From JBBQRS01 sp038214535 (GTDB lineage Bacteria > Chloroflexota > Anaerolineae > CG2-30-64-16): a DNA stretch of 64,000 bases. The position numbers were made by a program, and so were the translations under genes. The notes beneath the pieces were generated by a model. The model was given only the letters and a program-made list of their open reading frames with translations. It ran no database searches and was not told where the DNA came from. Positions 32,822-41,079 of the stretch are shown one piece after another (the first letter of the stretch is position 1; each line of letters starts with the position of its first letter). The stretch is from assembly GCA_038214535.1 (NCBI GenBank), contig JBBQRS010000005.1:1-64000 (forward strand), in the 5' to 3' direction.

Positions 32822-33337
32822 ATGAGCAGCAAAGTATTGGTGCGGTCGCACATCAACGGCGAGAATATTGACTTTCTGGTTGAGCCGCGGCAGAGCCTGC
32901 TCGAAGCATTGCGCGATGTGCTGGGGCTGACGGGAAGCAAAGAGGGTTGTAACAACGGCAACTGTGGGGCATGCAACGTCATCCTGAACGGCGTGCTGGT
33001 CAACTCATGCCTGGTGCTGGCGGTTGAGGCCGACGGCGGCAAGGTCATCACCATCGAGGGGATCGCCGGGCCGGACGGGTTGCATCCATTGCAACAGGCG
33101 TTCCTACAAGAGGCGGCGCTGCAATGCGGCATCTGCACGCCGGGCTTCATCGTCTCCGCGAAGGCGCTGCTCGACCGGAACCCCAACCCCACGGAAGACG
33201 CCGTGCGCCACTGGTTGGCGGGCAACCTCTGCCGGTGTACAGGGTATGACAAGATCGTGCGGGCCGTCCTTTTGGCGGCCGCGGTGATGCGCGACGAGGC
33301 CAGCCTCGATGCGTCGGACGATTTGCAGGCGGTGTAA
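32822..33337 (+). CDS. Molybdenum hydroxylase [2Fe-2S] (small) subunit
   Basis: 171 residues with both clusters: plant-ferredoxin type (CNNGNCGACNVILNG ... SCLVLA) and the C-terminal four-helix type (CGICTPGFI ... CRCTGYDKIV). It relays electrons from the Mo site to FAD. It lies 3 bases after the medium subunit. Confidence 0.95.
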   Translation: MSSKVLVRSHINGENIDFLVEPRQSLLEALRDVLGLTGSKEGCNNGNCGACNVILNGVLVNSCLVLAVEADGGKVITIEGIAGPDGLHPLQQAFLQEAALQCGICTPGFIVSAKALLDRNPNPTEDAVRHWLAGNLCRCTGYDKIVRAVLLAAAVMRDEASLDASDDLQAV

Positions 33338-33341
33338 TGAA

Positions 33342-35633
33342 ATGAACGCAAAAGACAAGCTCAAAACGGGCGCGGCGGATGGGCCGGCGACCCGCGAATA
33401 TACGGTGATCGGCACGCGCCCGGTGCGCCCCGATGGGGTGGACAAGGTAACGGGGCGGGCGCTTTACGGCGCGGACGTACACCCCACCGGTTTGTTGTAC
33501 GGTGCGGTGCTGCGCAGCCCGCACGCGCACGCCCGGATCGTTTCGATAGATACGCGTGAGGCCGAGGCGCTGCCCGGCGTCAAAGCGGTGATCACCGCGG
33601 CGGATATGCCTGAGGCGGCGGACGAGGTGTCCGATCACGGCGAGACTTCCGTCAATATCCGTTATCAGAGCTGGAACATCCTGGCGCGCGGCAAGGTATT
33701 GTATCACGGTCACGCGATGGCGGCGGTGGCGGCGACGAGCCTGCACATCGCGCAGGAGGCGCTCAAGCTCATCCGTGTTGAGTATGAGGTGTTACCGCCG
33801 GTGCTGGACGTGCGTGCGGCGATGGCCGCGGACGCGACGATCATCCTGGAGAACCTGCGGACGGATGAACTTGGGCATAAAGGGGATCGCCCCACGAACA
33901 TCGCCAGCCACATGCGGCACGAACGCGGCGATCTGGATGCCGGTTTCGCGCAGGCCGACGTGATCGTCGAGCGCGAGTTCACGACCTCGATGGTGCATCA
34001 GGGCTACATCGAGCCGCAGAACGCGACCGCGCTCTATAACCCGGATGGGCAGGTGACGATCTGGACCAGCACGCAGGGGGCGTTTGGCGTGCGGTCGCAG
34101 ATCGAGGAGTTGCTGCACATCCCGGTCTCGCGCATCCGCGTGATCCCGATGGAGATTGGCGGCGGGTTCGGCGGCAAGAACGACGTGTACCTGGAGCCGC
34201 TGGCAACCCTGCTCAGCAAGAAGAGCGGGTATCGCCCGGTGAAGCTCACGATGAGCCGGGCGGACGTATTGCAGGCGACCGGCCCCACGTCGGGATCATA
34301 CATACGCGTCAAGATGGGCGCGGACAAGACCGGCCGCCTGACCGCCGCGGAGGCCTATCTGGCCTATGAGGCGGGCGCGTTTCCTGGCTCGCCGGTGGAA
34401 TCGGGCGCAAACGGCATCTTCAACGCGTACCGGCTGGATAACCTGCGCGTGGACGGCTATGACGTGCTGGTCAACAAGCCGAAGACGGCCGCGTACCGCG
34501 CGCCGGGCGGATCGAACGCGTCCTTTGCCAGCGAGTCTGTCGTGGATGAATTGTGCCGGAAGCTGGAGATGGATCCCATCGAGTTTCGGTTGCGCAATGC
34601 GGTGAAAGAGGGCGACCGCAAGGTGGATGGGCCGAGGTACCCGCGCATCGGGTTGATCGAGACGCTCGAAGCTGCGCGCGCGCATCCGCACTATCACGCG
34701 CCGCTGGAAGGCCCGCACCGCGGACGCGGCGTCGCCTGCGCCTACTGGGGCAACTACGGGGGCCGGTCCAGCGCGTCGGGCAGCATCAACCGCGACGGCA
34801 CAGTGAGCCTGGTGGAAGGCTCGGTGGACATCGGCGGGTCGCGCGCCGCGATGGCGATGCAGCTTGCCGAGGTGCTGGAAGTGCCGGTCACCGATGTCAA
34901 GCCGCTGGTGGGGGATACCGATTCGGTGGCCTATACCGAAGGCACCTATGGCAGCCGGACGACCTTTGCCACCGGATGGGCCGTGTATGAGCTGGGCCTG
35001 AAGCTGAAGCAGCGATTGTGCGAGCGAGCCGCGGAGTTGTGGGAGATTGATCCCGAAGAGGTGAGCTACGCGGCGGGGGTGTTCACCGCGGGGGCGCACC
35101 GGATGACGCTTAAGGCGTTGGCGAGGGAGATTGACGATGGGCGGCCGTTGATGGCGTCGGCGACGGTGCTGCCGGAAACGGAAGGTCCGGCGTTCGCTGT
35201 GCATATTGTGGATGTGGACGTGGACCCCGAGACCGGAAAGGTGCAGCTTTTGCGCTATACGGCCGTACAGGATGTGGGCACGGCGATCCATCCCTCTTAT
35301 GTCGAAGGGCAAATTCAGGGCGGCGCGGCGCAGGGCATCGGCTGGGCGCTGAATGAGGAATACGTCTACGACGCCGAAGGGCACATGCTGAACGCGAGTT
35401 TTCTGGACTATCGGATGCCGACGGCGCTGGACTTGCCGATGATTGATGCGGTAATTGTGGAAGTGCCGAACCCGGGCCATCCGTATGGCGTGCGCGGGGT
35501 GGGCGAAGTGCCGATTGTGCCGCCGCCGGGCGCACTGGCGAACGCGATTTACCGGGCGCTGGGCGTGCGGATGACGGTGCTGCCGATGTCGCCGGGGCAC
35601 GTGCTGGAGGCGTTGTGGGCCATTGAGGATTAA
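33342..35633 (+). CDS. Molybdenum hydroxylase large (Mo-cofactor) subunit, xanthine dehydrogenase family
   Basis: 763 residues. The molybdopterin-binding GGGFGGKND and EGTYGSRTTFAT blocks and the C-terminal VGEVPIVPPPGALANAIYRALG segment (with the catalytic Glu region) are present. The active-site loop reads AYRAPGG. True form I CO dehydrogenase has AYRCSFR, so CO oxidation is unlikely; the loop is closer to xanthine dehydrogenase or aromatic-CoA reductase relatives. The ATG at 33342 is chosen to match the family N-terminus. Substrate unknown. Confidence 0.92.
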   Translation: MNAKDKLKTGAADGPATREYTVIGTRPVRPDGVDKVTGRALYGADVHPTGLLYGAVLRSPHAHARIVSIDTREAEALPGVKAVITAADMPEAADEVSDHGETSVNIRYQSWNILARGKVLYHGHAMAAVAATSLHIAQEALKLIRVEYEVLPPVLDVRAAMAADATIILENLRTDELGHKGDRPTNIASHMRHERGDLDAGFAQADVIVEREFTTSMVHQGYIEPQNATALYNPDGQVTIWTSTQGAFGVRSQIEELLHIPVSRIRVIPMEIGGGFGGKNDVYLEPLATLLSKKSGYRPVKLTMSRADVLQATGPTSGSYIRVKMGADKTGRLTAAEAYLAYEAGAFPGSPVESGANGIFNAYRLDNLRVDGYDVLVNKPKTAAYRAPGGSNASFASESVVDELCRKLEMDPIEFRLRNAVKEGDRKVDGPRYPRIGLIETLEAARAHPHYHAPLEGPHRGRGVACAYWGNYGGRSSASGSINRDGTVSLVEGSVDIGGSRAAMAMQLAEVLEVPVTDVKPLVGDTDSVAYTEGTYGSRTTFATGWAVYELGLKLKQRLCERAAELWEIDPEEVSYAAGVFTAGAHRMTLKALAREIDDGRPLMASATVLPETEGPAFAVHIVDVDVDPETGKVQLLRYTAVQDVGTAIHPSYVEGQIQGGAAQGIGWALNEEYVYDAEGHMLNASFLDYRMPTALDLPMIDAVIVEVPNPGHPYGVRGVGEVPIVPPPGALANAIYRALGVRMTVLPMSPGHVLEALWAIED

Positions 35634-35636
35634 CGC

Positions 35637-35915
35637 GTGGCCGTGGTGTGGATACCCGCGCTGTATCGTGACCTGACCGGGGGCGAGGCAACGACGACCG
35701 TGCCCGGCGATACGGTGCGGGAAGTGATCGAGAATCTGGAGGCGCGGTATCCGGGCGTCAGGGCGCGACTGTATCATGAGGATGGGGCGCGGCTGAGGCC
35801 GGGGGTGGCCGTCGTCGTGGATGGGGTTGTGATTCGCGGGCGGTCGCGCGTCTTGCGCGAGCCGCTGACGGAGACGAGCGAGCTTCATTTTTTGCCCGCG
35901 ATCAGCGGCGGGTAA
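35637..35915 (+). CDS. MoaD/ThiS-family sulfur-carrier-like protein
   Basis: 92 residues, ubiquitin-like beta-grasp with a C-terminal ISGG di-glycine, the thiocarboxylate site of MoaD. It starts at GTG three bases after the Mo-hydroxylase large subunit. The placement suggests it supplies sulfur for molybdopterin or for the sulfido ligand of that enzyme. No MoaE partner is present here. Confidence 0.8.
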   Translation: MAVVWIPALYRDLTGGEATTTVPGDTVREVIENLEARYPGVRARLYHEDGARLRPGVAVVVDGVVIRGRSRVLREPLTETSELHFLPAISGG

Positions 35916-35951
35916 TTCGTAGGAAGCAGTACAAGACAGGATGTGATTGAA

Positions 35952-36824
35952 ATGTGCGCCATGTCTGCAAGCCAATCAGTGCGACCGTCGGCCATCGCCG
36001 GGACGTGGTATCCGGGGACGGCGGCGGGATTGCGCGCCAATCTTGACGCGCTTCTCGCTGAGGTGGAGCCGGTGGATCTGCCCGGTGAACTGCTGGCATT
36101 CGTTGTTCCTCACGCGGGGTATGCGTATTCCGGCGGGGTGGCGGCGCACGCCTATGCGCAGTTACGGGGCGATGTGGCGCCGGAATTCGACCGCGTGGTG
36201 CTGCTGGGGCCGTTGCATCGGCTGATCCGCGGCAGCCCGATCGGAGCGTATATGACGCCGGCTGAGGGCGCGTTTAGCACGCCGCTGGGCGAAGTCCCGG
36301 TGGACCAGGATTTTATCGCGGCGCTGGGCGAGCGCGTGCCGCTGACGCCGGTGCGGCACGATGAGGAGCATTCGCTGGAAATTCAACTGCCCTTTCTGCA
36401 AGCCACCCTGGGCCAATTCTCGCTGGTTCCGATCATGCTGGGTTTCTCCATCACCGAGCGGGGCGCGGACGCGTATGTCGCGGCGCTGGCCGGCGCGCTG
36501 GCGGTGTTGAGCGACGACCGGACGCTGCTGATTGCCAGCACCGACCTAAGTCATCTGGACAACTACGCCGACGTGGTCGCCACAGATCGCGGGCTGGTGG
36601 AACGGGTGGATGCGTTCGACGTGGATGGGTTGGCCGAGGCGCTGCGCAAAGGGCGCGTGAACGCCTGCGGCGACGCCGGGCTGGTCACGGTGTTGCGTGC
36701 GGCGCAAACGCGGGGCGCAACCGGGGCGCAGGTCCTCAAGTATGCGGCTTCCGGCGACGTGACCGGCGATAAGCGACCGGGCGTCTATACCGTCGGCTAT
36801 CTGGCCGCCGCGGTCTACCGTTAG
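35952..36824 (+). CDS. amrB: MEMO1-family protein (AmmeMemoRadiSam protein B)
   Basis: 290 residues. VRPSAIAGTWYPG at the start, then VVPHAGYAYSGGVAAHAY, DEEHSLEIQLPFLQ and STDLSHLDNY supply the His/Glu metal-site pattern of MEMO1 and class III dioxygenase relatives. In many bacteria it clusters with AMMECR1 and a radical SAM gene; neither is here. The ATG at 35952 has AGGA ten bases upstream; GTG 35943 and ATG 35961 are alternatives. Four bases separate it from priA. Confidence 0.88.
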   Translation: MCAMSASQSVRPSAIAGTWYPGTAAGLRANLDALLAEVEPVDLPGELLAFVVPHAGYAYSGGVAAHAYAQLRGDVAPEFDRVVLLGPLHRLIRGSPIGAYMTPAEGAFSTPLGEVPVDQDFIAALGERVPLTPVRHDEEHSLEIQLPFLQATLGQFSLVPIMLGFSITERGADAYVAALAGALAVLSDDRTLLIASTDLSHLDNYADVVATDRGLVERVDAFDVDGLAEALRKGRVNACGDAGLVTVLRAAQTRGATGAQVLKYAASGDVTGDKRPGVYTVGYLAAAVYR

Positions 36825-36827
36825 GAC

Positions 36828-39578
36828 ATGCTTTACGCCGACGTTTGCGTCAACACGCCGCTGGGCACGCGCTCAGGCGGAGAGCCGCCGGAGCAGACCT
36901 TCACGTATGCCGTGCCGGAACGGCTGGCCGGGCGGTTGCAGCCGGGGCATCTGGTCTGGGTACCCTTCCGCGGGCGGCGCTTGCAGGCCGTGGTCATCGC
37001 GATCAACGATACGGCCCCCGCATTTGCCACGCATGAGATCCATTCGCTGGTCTGGGCGCAACCGCTGCTGAACGCCGCGCAACTGACCCTGGCGCACTGG
37101 CTGGCGGATTATTATCTTTCTCCCCTGATCGAATCGCTGCGCCTGATGTTGCCCGCCGGGTTGAGCCGGCGGGGGCGAACAGTGTACGTGCGCACGCCGC
37201 ACGCCGCGCCCGCGGATTTGACCCCCTCTCAGGCGGCCCTGCTTGAACAGATCGCGGCGATCGAGGGCGAATGGGCGGAAGTGAGCGCGGGGCTGAAGGT
37301 CACTCAGAAGAACGACCTCGACCCGCTGATCGCGCACGGTCTCGTCGCGCGCGAGGTCGCGTTCCCCACGCCGCCGCCCCGCCCGAAGACCGACCGACAG
37401 GCGCGCCTGTTGGTAGACGCGGAGGGCGTCCGCCGCGCCCTGCCCACGCTGGGCCGCGTGAACAAGCAGGCCGACGCGTTGGAGTGGATCGCCGCGCAGC
37501 ACGCAGCAGGGGTTGCGCCGACGGTGGGCGACCTGCGCGCCGCGACCGGTTGCACCCACGCCCATGTGGCGGCGCTGGTAGAGCGCGGATGGGTGATGCT
37601 GACGCCGCCGCCGGATGCGGACGACAAGGCGAACAAGAATCTGGCCGCCATAGCTGCGCCGCTTGCGCCGCCGGAGTTACTAGACGCGCTGGTGGAACTG
37701 CGGGGCGCGACCAAACATCGCGCCGTGCTGGAGATGCTGTTGCGGCAGGACGGTGCGGCGTGGATCGGGCGGGTATATGCGGAGACGGGCGCGACGCTGA
37801 AGACACTGCGCGACCTGGAGGCCGCCGGGCTGGTCACGTTGGCCGAAGAGATGATCTGGCGCGACCCGCTGGCGGGCCAGAAGTTCACCACCGACCAGGC
37901 GCCGCTGTTGACAGACGATCAGGCAGCGGCGTGGGCAGAGATTAAGCAAGCGATCGAGAACACCTCATCGGACGAAGGGGAGGATGGGCCGGGCGCGTTC
38001 TTGCTGCACGGCGTCACCGGCTCCGGGAAAACCGAGATTTATTTGCACGCGCTGCAGAAGACGTTGAAGCGCGGGCGACAGGCGGTGGTGCTGGTGCCCG
38101 AAATCGCGCTGACGCCGCAGACGATCCGCCGGTTTGCCGCGCGCTTCCCCGGCCAGGTTACGGTGTGGCACAGCGAGTTGGGTGACGGCGAGCGGTTCGA
38201 CGTGTGGCGGCGCATACGCACCAATCACCCGGCAGCGCAGGTGGTGGTCGGTTCGCGGTCGGCATTGTTCCTGCCCTTCCCCGATCTCGGCCTGATCGTG
38301 CTGGACGAGGAGCACGAATCGTCATACAAGCAGGAGCGCACCCCGCGCTATCACGCGCGCACCGTAGCGCTGGAACTTGGGCGGTTATGTCAAGCGCCGG
38401 TGTTGCTGGGCAGCGCGACCCCGGCGCTCGAGACGTACTACGCGGCGCGGCGCGGCGAGATGCGGCTGCTGACCCTGCCACAGCGCGTGCTGGGGCATCG
38501 CGACCAGGCGACGGAACCGCGCAGCCTCTTCACGCCAGAGGTGAGCGTCGAGTTGCCGCCGGTGCGGATCGTGGATATGCGTCAGGAGTTGCGGGCAGGC
38601 AACCGCAGCATGTTCAGCCGGGCGCTCTCGGCGGGGGTGACGCAGGCGCTGGCCGCGGGACAACAGGCGATCCTCTACCTGAACCGGCGCGGCGCGGCGA
38701 CCTTCGTGATGTGCCGCGACTGCGGTCACGTCGAGACGTGCGAACGGTGCGCCAGCCCGCTGACGTTGCACGGCGCAGACGCCTACTTGCTGTGCCATCA
38801 CTGCAACCGGCGCTATCCGGTTCCCACCGTCTGCCCCGATTGCGGCAGCAAGCGCATCCGCTATTTTGGCAGCGGCACGGAGAAGGTGGAAGAGGCCGTC
38901 CGCGCGGAGTTCCCGGGGGCGCGCACCCTGCGCTGGGATCGCGACGTGACGGGTGCGAAGGGTTCGCATGACGCGATCCTGGAGCGGTTCGTGGCGCACG
39001 AGGCCGACGTGCTGATCGGGACGCAGATGATCGCGAAGGGGCTCGATCTGCCGCTGGTGACGCTGGTGGGGGTCGTGGCCGCGGACATGGGGCTCTTCCT
39101 GCCCGATTTCCGCTCGGCGGAGCGCACGTTCCAGTTGCTCACCCAGGTGGCGGGCCGGGCCGGGCGCAGCGCGTTGGGCGGCGAGGTGATCGTGCAATCG
39201 TATCACCCGGAGCATTATGCGATCGTGGCCGCGGGGCATCATGACTACGAAGGGTTCTATCGGCAGGAGATGAACTTCCGCCGCGAGCAGGGCTATCCGC
39301 CATTTCGTCGCCTGGCGCGGCTGGTGCAGCATAGCGCGAAGCGCGAGAAGGCGCAGTCGGCTGCGCTAGAGATGACCGAGATCTTGCGTTCCGAGGTCGC
39401 GCGGCGCGACCTAGAAGGCGTGACGATCATCGGGCCGGCCCCCTGCTTCTTCCACCGCCAACGCAACGAATACCGGTGGCAGATCGTGGTGTGCATGGCA
39501 GACCCCGCGGCGCTGCTGCGGCAGATTCCGCTCGCGCCCGGCTGGCGGCTCGACGTTGACCCGATGGACCTGCTATGA
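36828..39578 (+). CDS. priA: Primosomal replication helicase PriA
   Basis: 916 residues. Order: N-terminal 3'-DNA-binding domain, a winged-helix insertion, helicase lobe 1 with GVTGSGKTEIY and DEEHESSYKQE, the zinc module (CRDCG, CERC, CHHC, CPDCG near 625-680), then lobe 2 with QMIAKGLDLP and QVAGRAGRS. It restarts collapsed replication forks. The length is above the roughly 730-800 of many PriA; the extra lies in the insert at about 165-310. It overlaps the next gene by four bases. Confidence 0.95.
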   Translation: MLYADVCVNTPLGTRSGGEPPEQTFTYAVPERLAGRLQPGHLVWVPFRGRRLQAVVIAINDTAPAFATHEIHSLVWAQPLLNAAQLTLAHWLADYYLSPLIESLRLMLPAGLSRRGRTVYVRTPHAAPADLTPSQAALLEQIAAIEGEWAEVSAGLKVTQKNDLDPLIAHGLVAREVAFPTPPPRPKTDRQARLLVDAEGVRRALPTLGRVNKQADALEWIAAQHAAGVAPTVGDLRAATGCTHAHVAALVERGWVMLTPPPDADDKANKNLAAIAAPLAPPELLDALVELRGATKHRAVLEMLLRQDGAAWIGRVYAETGATLKTLRDLEAAGLVTLAEEMIWRDPLAGQKFTTDQAPLLTDDQAAAWAEIKQAIENTSSDEGEDGPGAFLLHGVTGSGKTEIYLHALQKTLKRGRQAVVLVPEIALTPQTIRRFAARFPGQVTVWHSELGDGERFDVWRRIRTNHPAAQVVVGSRSALFLPFPDLGLIVLDEEHESSYKQERTPRYHARTVALELGRLCQAPVLLGSATPALETYYAARRGEMRLLTLPQRVLGHRDQATEPRSLFTPEVSVELPPVRIVDMRQELRAGNRSMFSRALSAGVTQALAAGQQAILYLNRRGAATFVMCRDCGHVETCERCASPLTLHGADAYLLCHHCNRRYPVPTVCPDCGSKRIRYFGSGTEKVEEAVRAEFPGARTLRWDRDVTGAKGSHDAILERFVAHEADVLIGTQMIAKGLDLPLVTLVGVVAADMGLFLPDFRSAERTFQLLTQVAGRAGRSALGGEVIVQSYHPEHYAIVAAGHHDYEGFYRQEMNFRREQGYPPFRRLARLVQHSAKREKAQSAALEMTEILRSEVARRDLEGVTIIGPAPCFFHRQRNEYRWQIVVCMADPAALLRQIPLAPGWRLDVDPMDLL

Positions 39579-40111
39579 CCCGCGCCCGCTGGAAATTTTT
39601 AATTTTAGGCTTGCTGGTTGTGGGCGTGGTGTGGATCGGGGTCAACCGCGTGCCGGGCGGCGGCGGCGAGGCCGCGAACGCCCTGCCGCCCGCACCCGCC
39701 GTCGGCCACCCCGCGCCGGATTTCACCGTGACGACCCTGGCAGGCGAGCCGTTCACCCTGTCGGAGTTGCGCGGCAAGCCGGTGGTGCTGAACTTCTGGG
39801 CGACGTGGTGCCCGCCATGTCGCGCCGAGTTGCCGGAATTGCAGGCCGCGGCGCAACGGTATGATGGGGAGATCGTCATTGCCGGGGTGAACCAGGCCGA
39901 GGCGGCAGGTCAGGTGCGCGAGTTTGCGGACGCGATGGGGCTGGGGTTCGTCATCCCGCTCGATGCGGACGCGCAGGTGAGCCGGAAGTACGGCGCGCGG
40001 AGTTTGCCCACCACGTTCTTTATTGACCGCGAGGGCGTCATCCGGCAGATTCAGATCGGGCCGGTGACCGAAGCTACGCTGGCGCAACTGCTGAGGACGA
40101 TTTATCCATGA
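39575..40111 (+). CDS. TlpA/ResA-type membrane-anchored thioredoxin
   Basis: 178 residues. An N-terminal span (about 8-25), a short linker, then PDFTVTTLAGEPFTLSELRGK and the active site WATWCPPCRAE. The cis-Pro strand is SLPTTFFID. It reduces disulfides outside the membrane, often for cytochrome c assembly. A cytochrome c-bearing protein is encoded about 5 kb away, but a link is only a guess. Confidence 0.9.
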   Translation: MTRARWKFLILGLLVVGVVWIGVNRVPGGGGEAANALPPAPAVGHPAPDFTVTTLAGEPFTLSELRGKPVVLNFWATWCPPCRAELPELQAAAQRYDGEIVIAGVNQAEAAGQVREFADAMGLGFVIPLDADAQVSRKYGARSLPTTFFIDREGVIRQIQIGPVTEATLAQLLRTIYP

Positions 40112-40124
40112 GAGGGCCGCGCTT

Positions 40125-40892
40125 ATGCCGGTGATTCAGATCGGCCCGCTGGCGCTGCCCGTCTACCCGCTGGCCCTGATCCTGGGTGGCTGGCTGGGGC
40201 TGGAGGTGAGCGCGCGCGCCGCGCGGCGGCTGGGGCTGGACGGCGATCACATTTATAATGCGGCCTTCGCCGCGCTGATTGCCGGGGTTGTCGTGGGACG
40301 GCTGACCCACGTGATAGTCTACTGGTCGGCGTACCGCAGCCAGCCGTTGGAGATTATCGGCCTCAACACGCGGGCGTTTCTGCCCGTCCCGGCGCTGATA
40401 GCGGCGATCGCGGCGTGGTGCTGGTATGTCTATCGCCACAAGTTGCCCTGGCTGATCATGCTGGACGCCCTGGCGCCTGGCCTGCTGGTGGCCGTCGGGA
40501 TCATTGACGTAGGAGCATTTGTCGCCGGGCGAAACCTGGGCGCACCGAGCGACCTACCGTGGGCGGTGATGCAATTCGAAGTATCGCGCCACCCGGCCCA
40601 ACTCTATGAAGCGGCGGCGGCTTTCGGCGGCGCGGCGTTTGTGTGGTGGATCATCGCGCAGGCGCGCCCGTCCGGCGTAGCGGCCCTCGTCGCGCTGGCG
40701 TGGTACGGGCTGTCGCGCTGGCTGCTGGAGCCGTTTCACGCCGACAGCCTGACAATGCTCGGCGGGTTGCGCACGGCGCAGGTGGTGGGATTCGTTGTTG
40801 CGTTGGTCGCGCTGTGGCTGCTGGCGCGGCGCGCACGTACCTCGGATGCGCCTGGAATCGAGGCTTCAGCCGGTGAAGTGCATGACACTTGA
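40125..40892 (+). CDS. Divergent prolipoprotein diacylglyceryl transferase-like protein
   Basis: 255 residues, about seven spans. The Lgt motif RHPAQLYEA is clear, as is a conserved GR in the second half of the protein, but the NGE element near the catalytic core of E. coli Lgt is replaced by VAGRNLGAPSDLPWAV. The C-terminal 25 residues run into a dispersed inverted repeat. It may be a variant Lgt or a related transferase. It follows the TlpA gene by 13 bases. Confidence 0.7.
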   Translation: MPVIQIGPLALPVYPLALILGGWLGLEVSARAARRLGLDGDHIYNAAFAALIAGVVVGRLTHVIVYWSAYRSQPLEIIGLNTRAFLPVPALIAAIAAWCWYVYRHKLPWLIMLDALAPGLLVAVGIIDVGAFVAGRNLGAPSDLPWAVMQFEVSRHPAQLYEAAAAFGGAAFVWWIIAQARPSGVAALVALAWYGLSRWLLEPFHADSLTMLGGLRTAQVVGFVVALVALWLLARRARTSDAPGIEASAGEVHDT

Positions 40893-40919
40893 GTTCGAAA
40901 AAACCGGCTGAAGCCCTGA
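40862..40919. repeat. Inverted repeat at the 3' end of the Lgt-like gene
   Basis: AGGCTTCAGCCGGT opposes ACCGGCTGAAGCCCT. It overlaps the last codons, so the gene tail is repeat-derived. Confidence 0.6.
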
Positions 40920-40940
40920 CTCCAGATATATGCGTGCTCC

Positions 40941-40987
40941 AAGCCGTCTGTAGTTTAGCCCCTTGGGGGCTAAACTACAGACGGCTT
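40941..40987. repeat. Perfect 22-bp inverted repeat
   Basis: AAGCCGTCTGTAGTTTAGCC (plus CC) and its exact complement flank a TTG loop. It lies in the 190-bp gap after the Lgt-like gene and could terminate transcription on either strand. Confidence 0.8.
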
Positions 40988-41079
40988 CACCCAACGCTGA
41001 ACAATTACGGAGCCCGGCCAAGTTGCAAACATGGGCTACGCCGTTTATGATTATGTGAATCCTCTGTGAGTGAGTGGGC

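Noticed and set aside
32822..35633. Aerobic CO dehydrogenase (coxSL)
   Set aside because: Active-site loop is AYRAPGG, not AYRCSFR of form I enzymes.
34296..35975. 559-codon open frame on the minus strand
   Set aside because: Antisense shadow of the Mo-hydroxylase large subunit, a common effect in high-G+C DNA.
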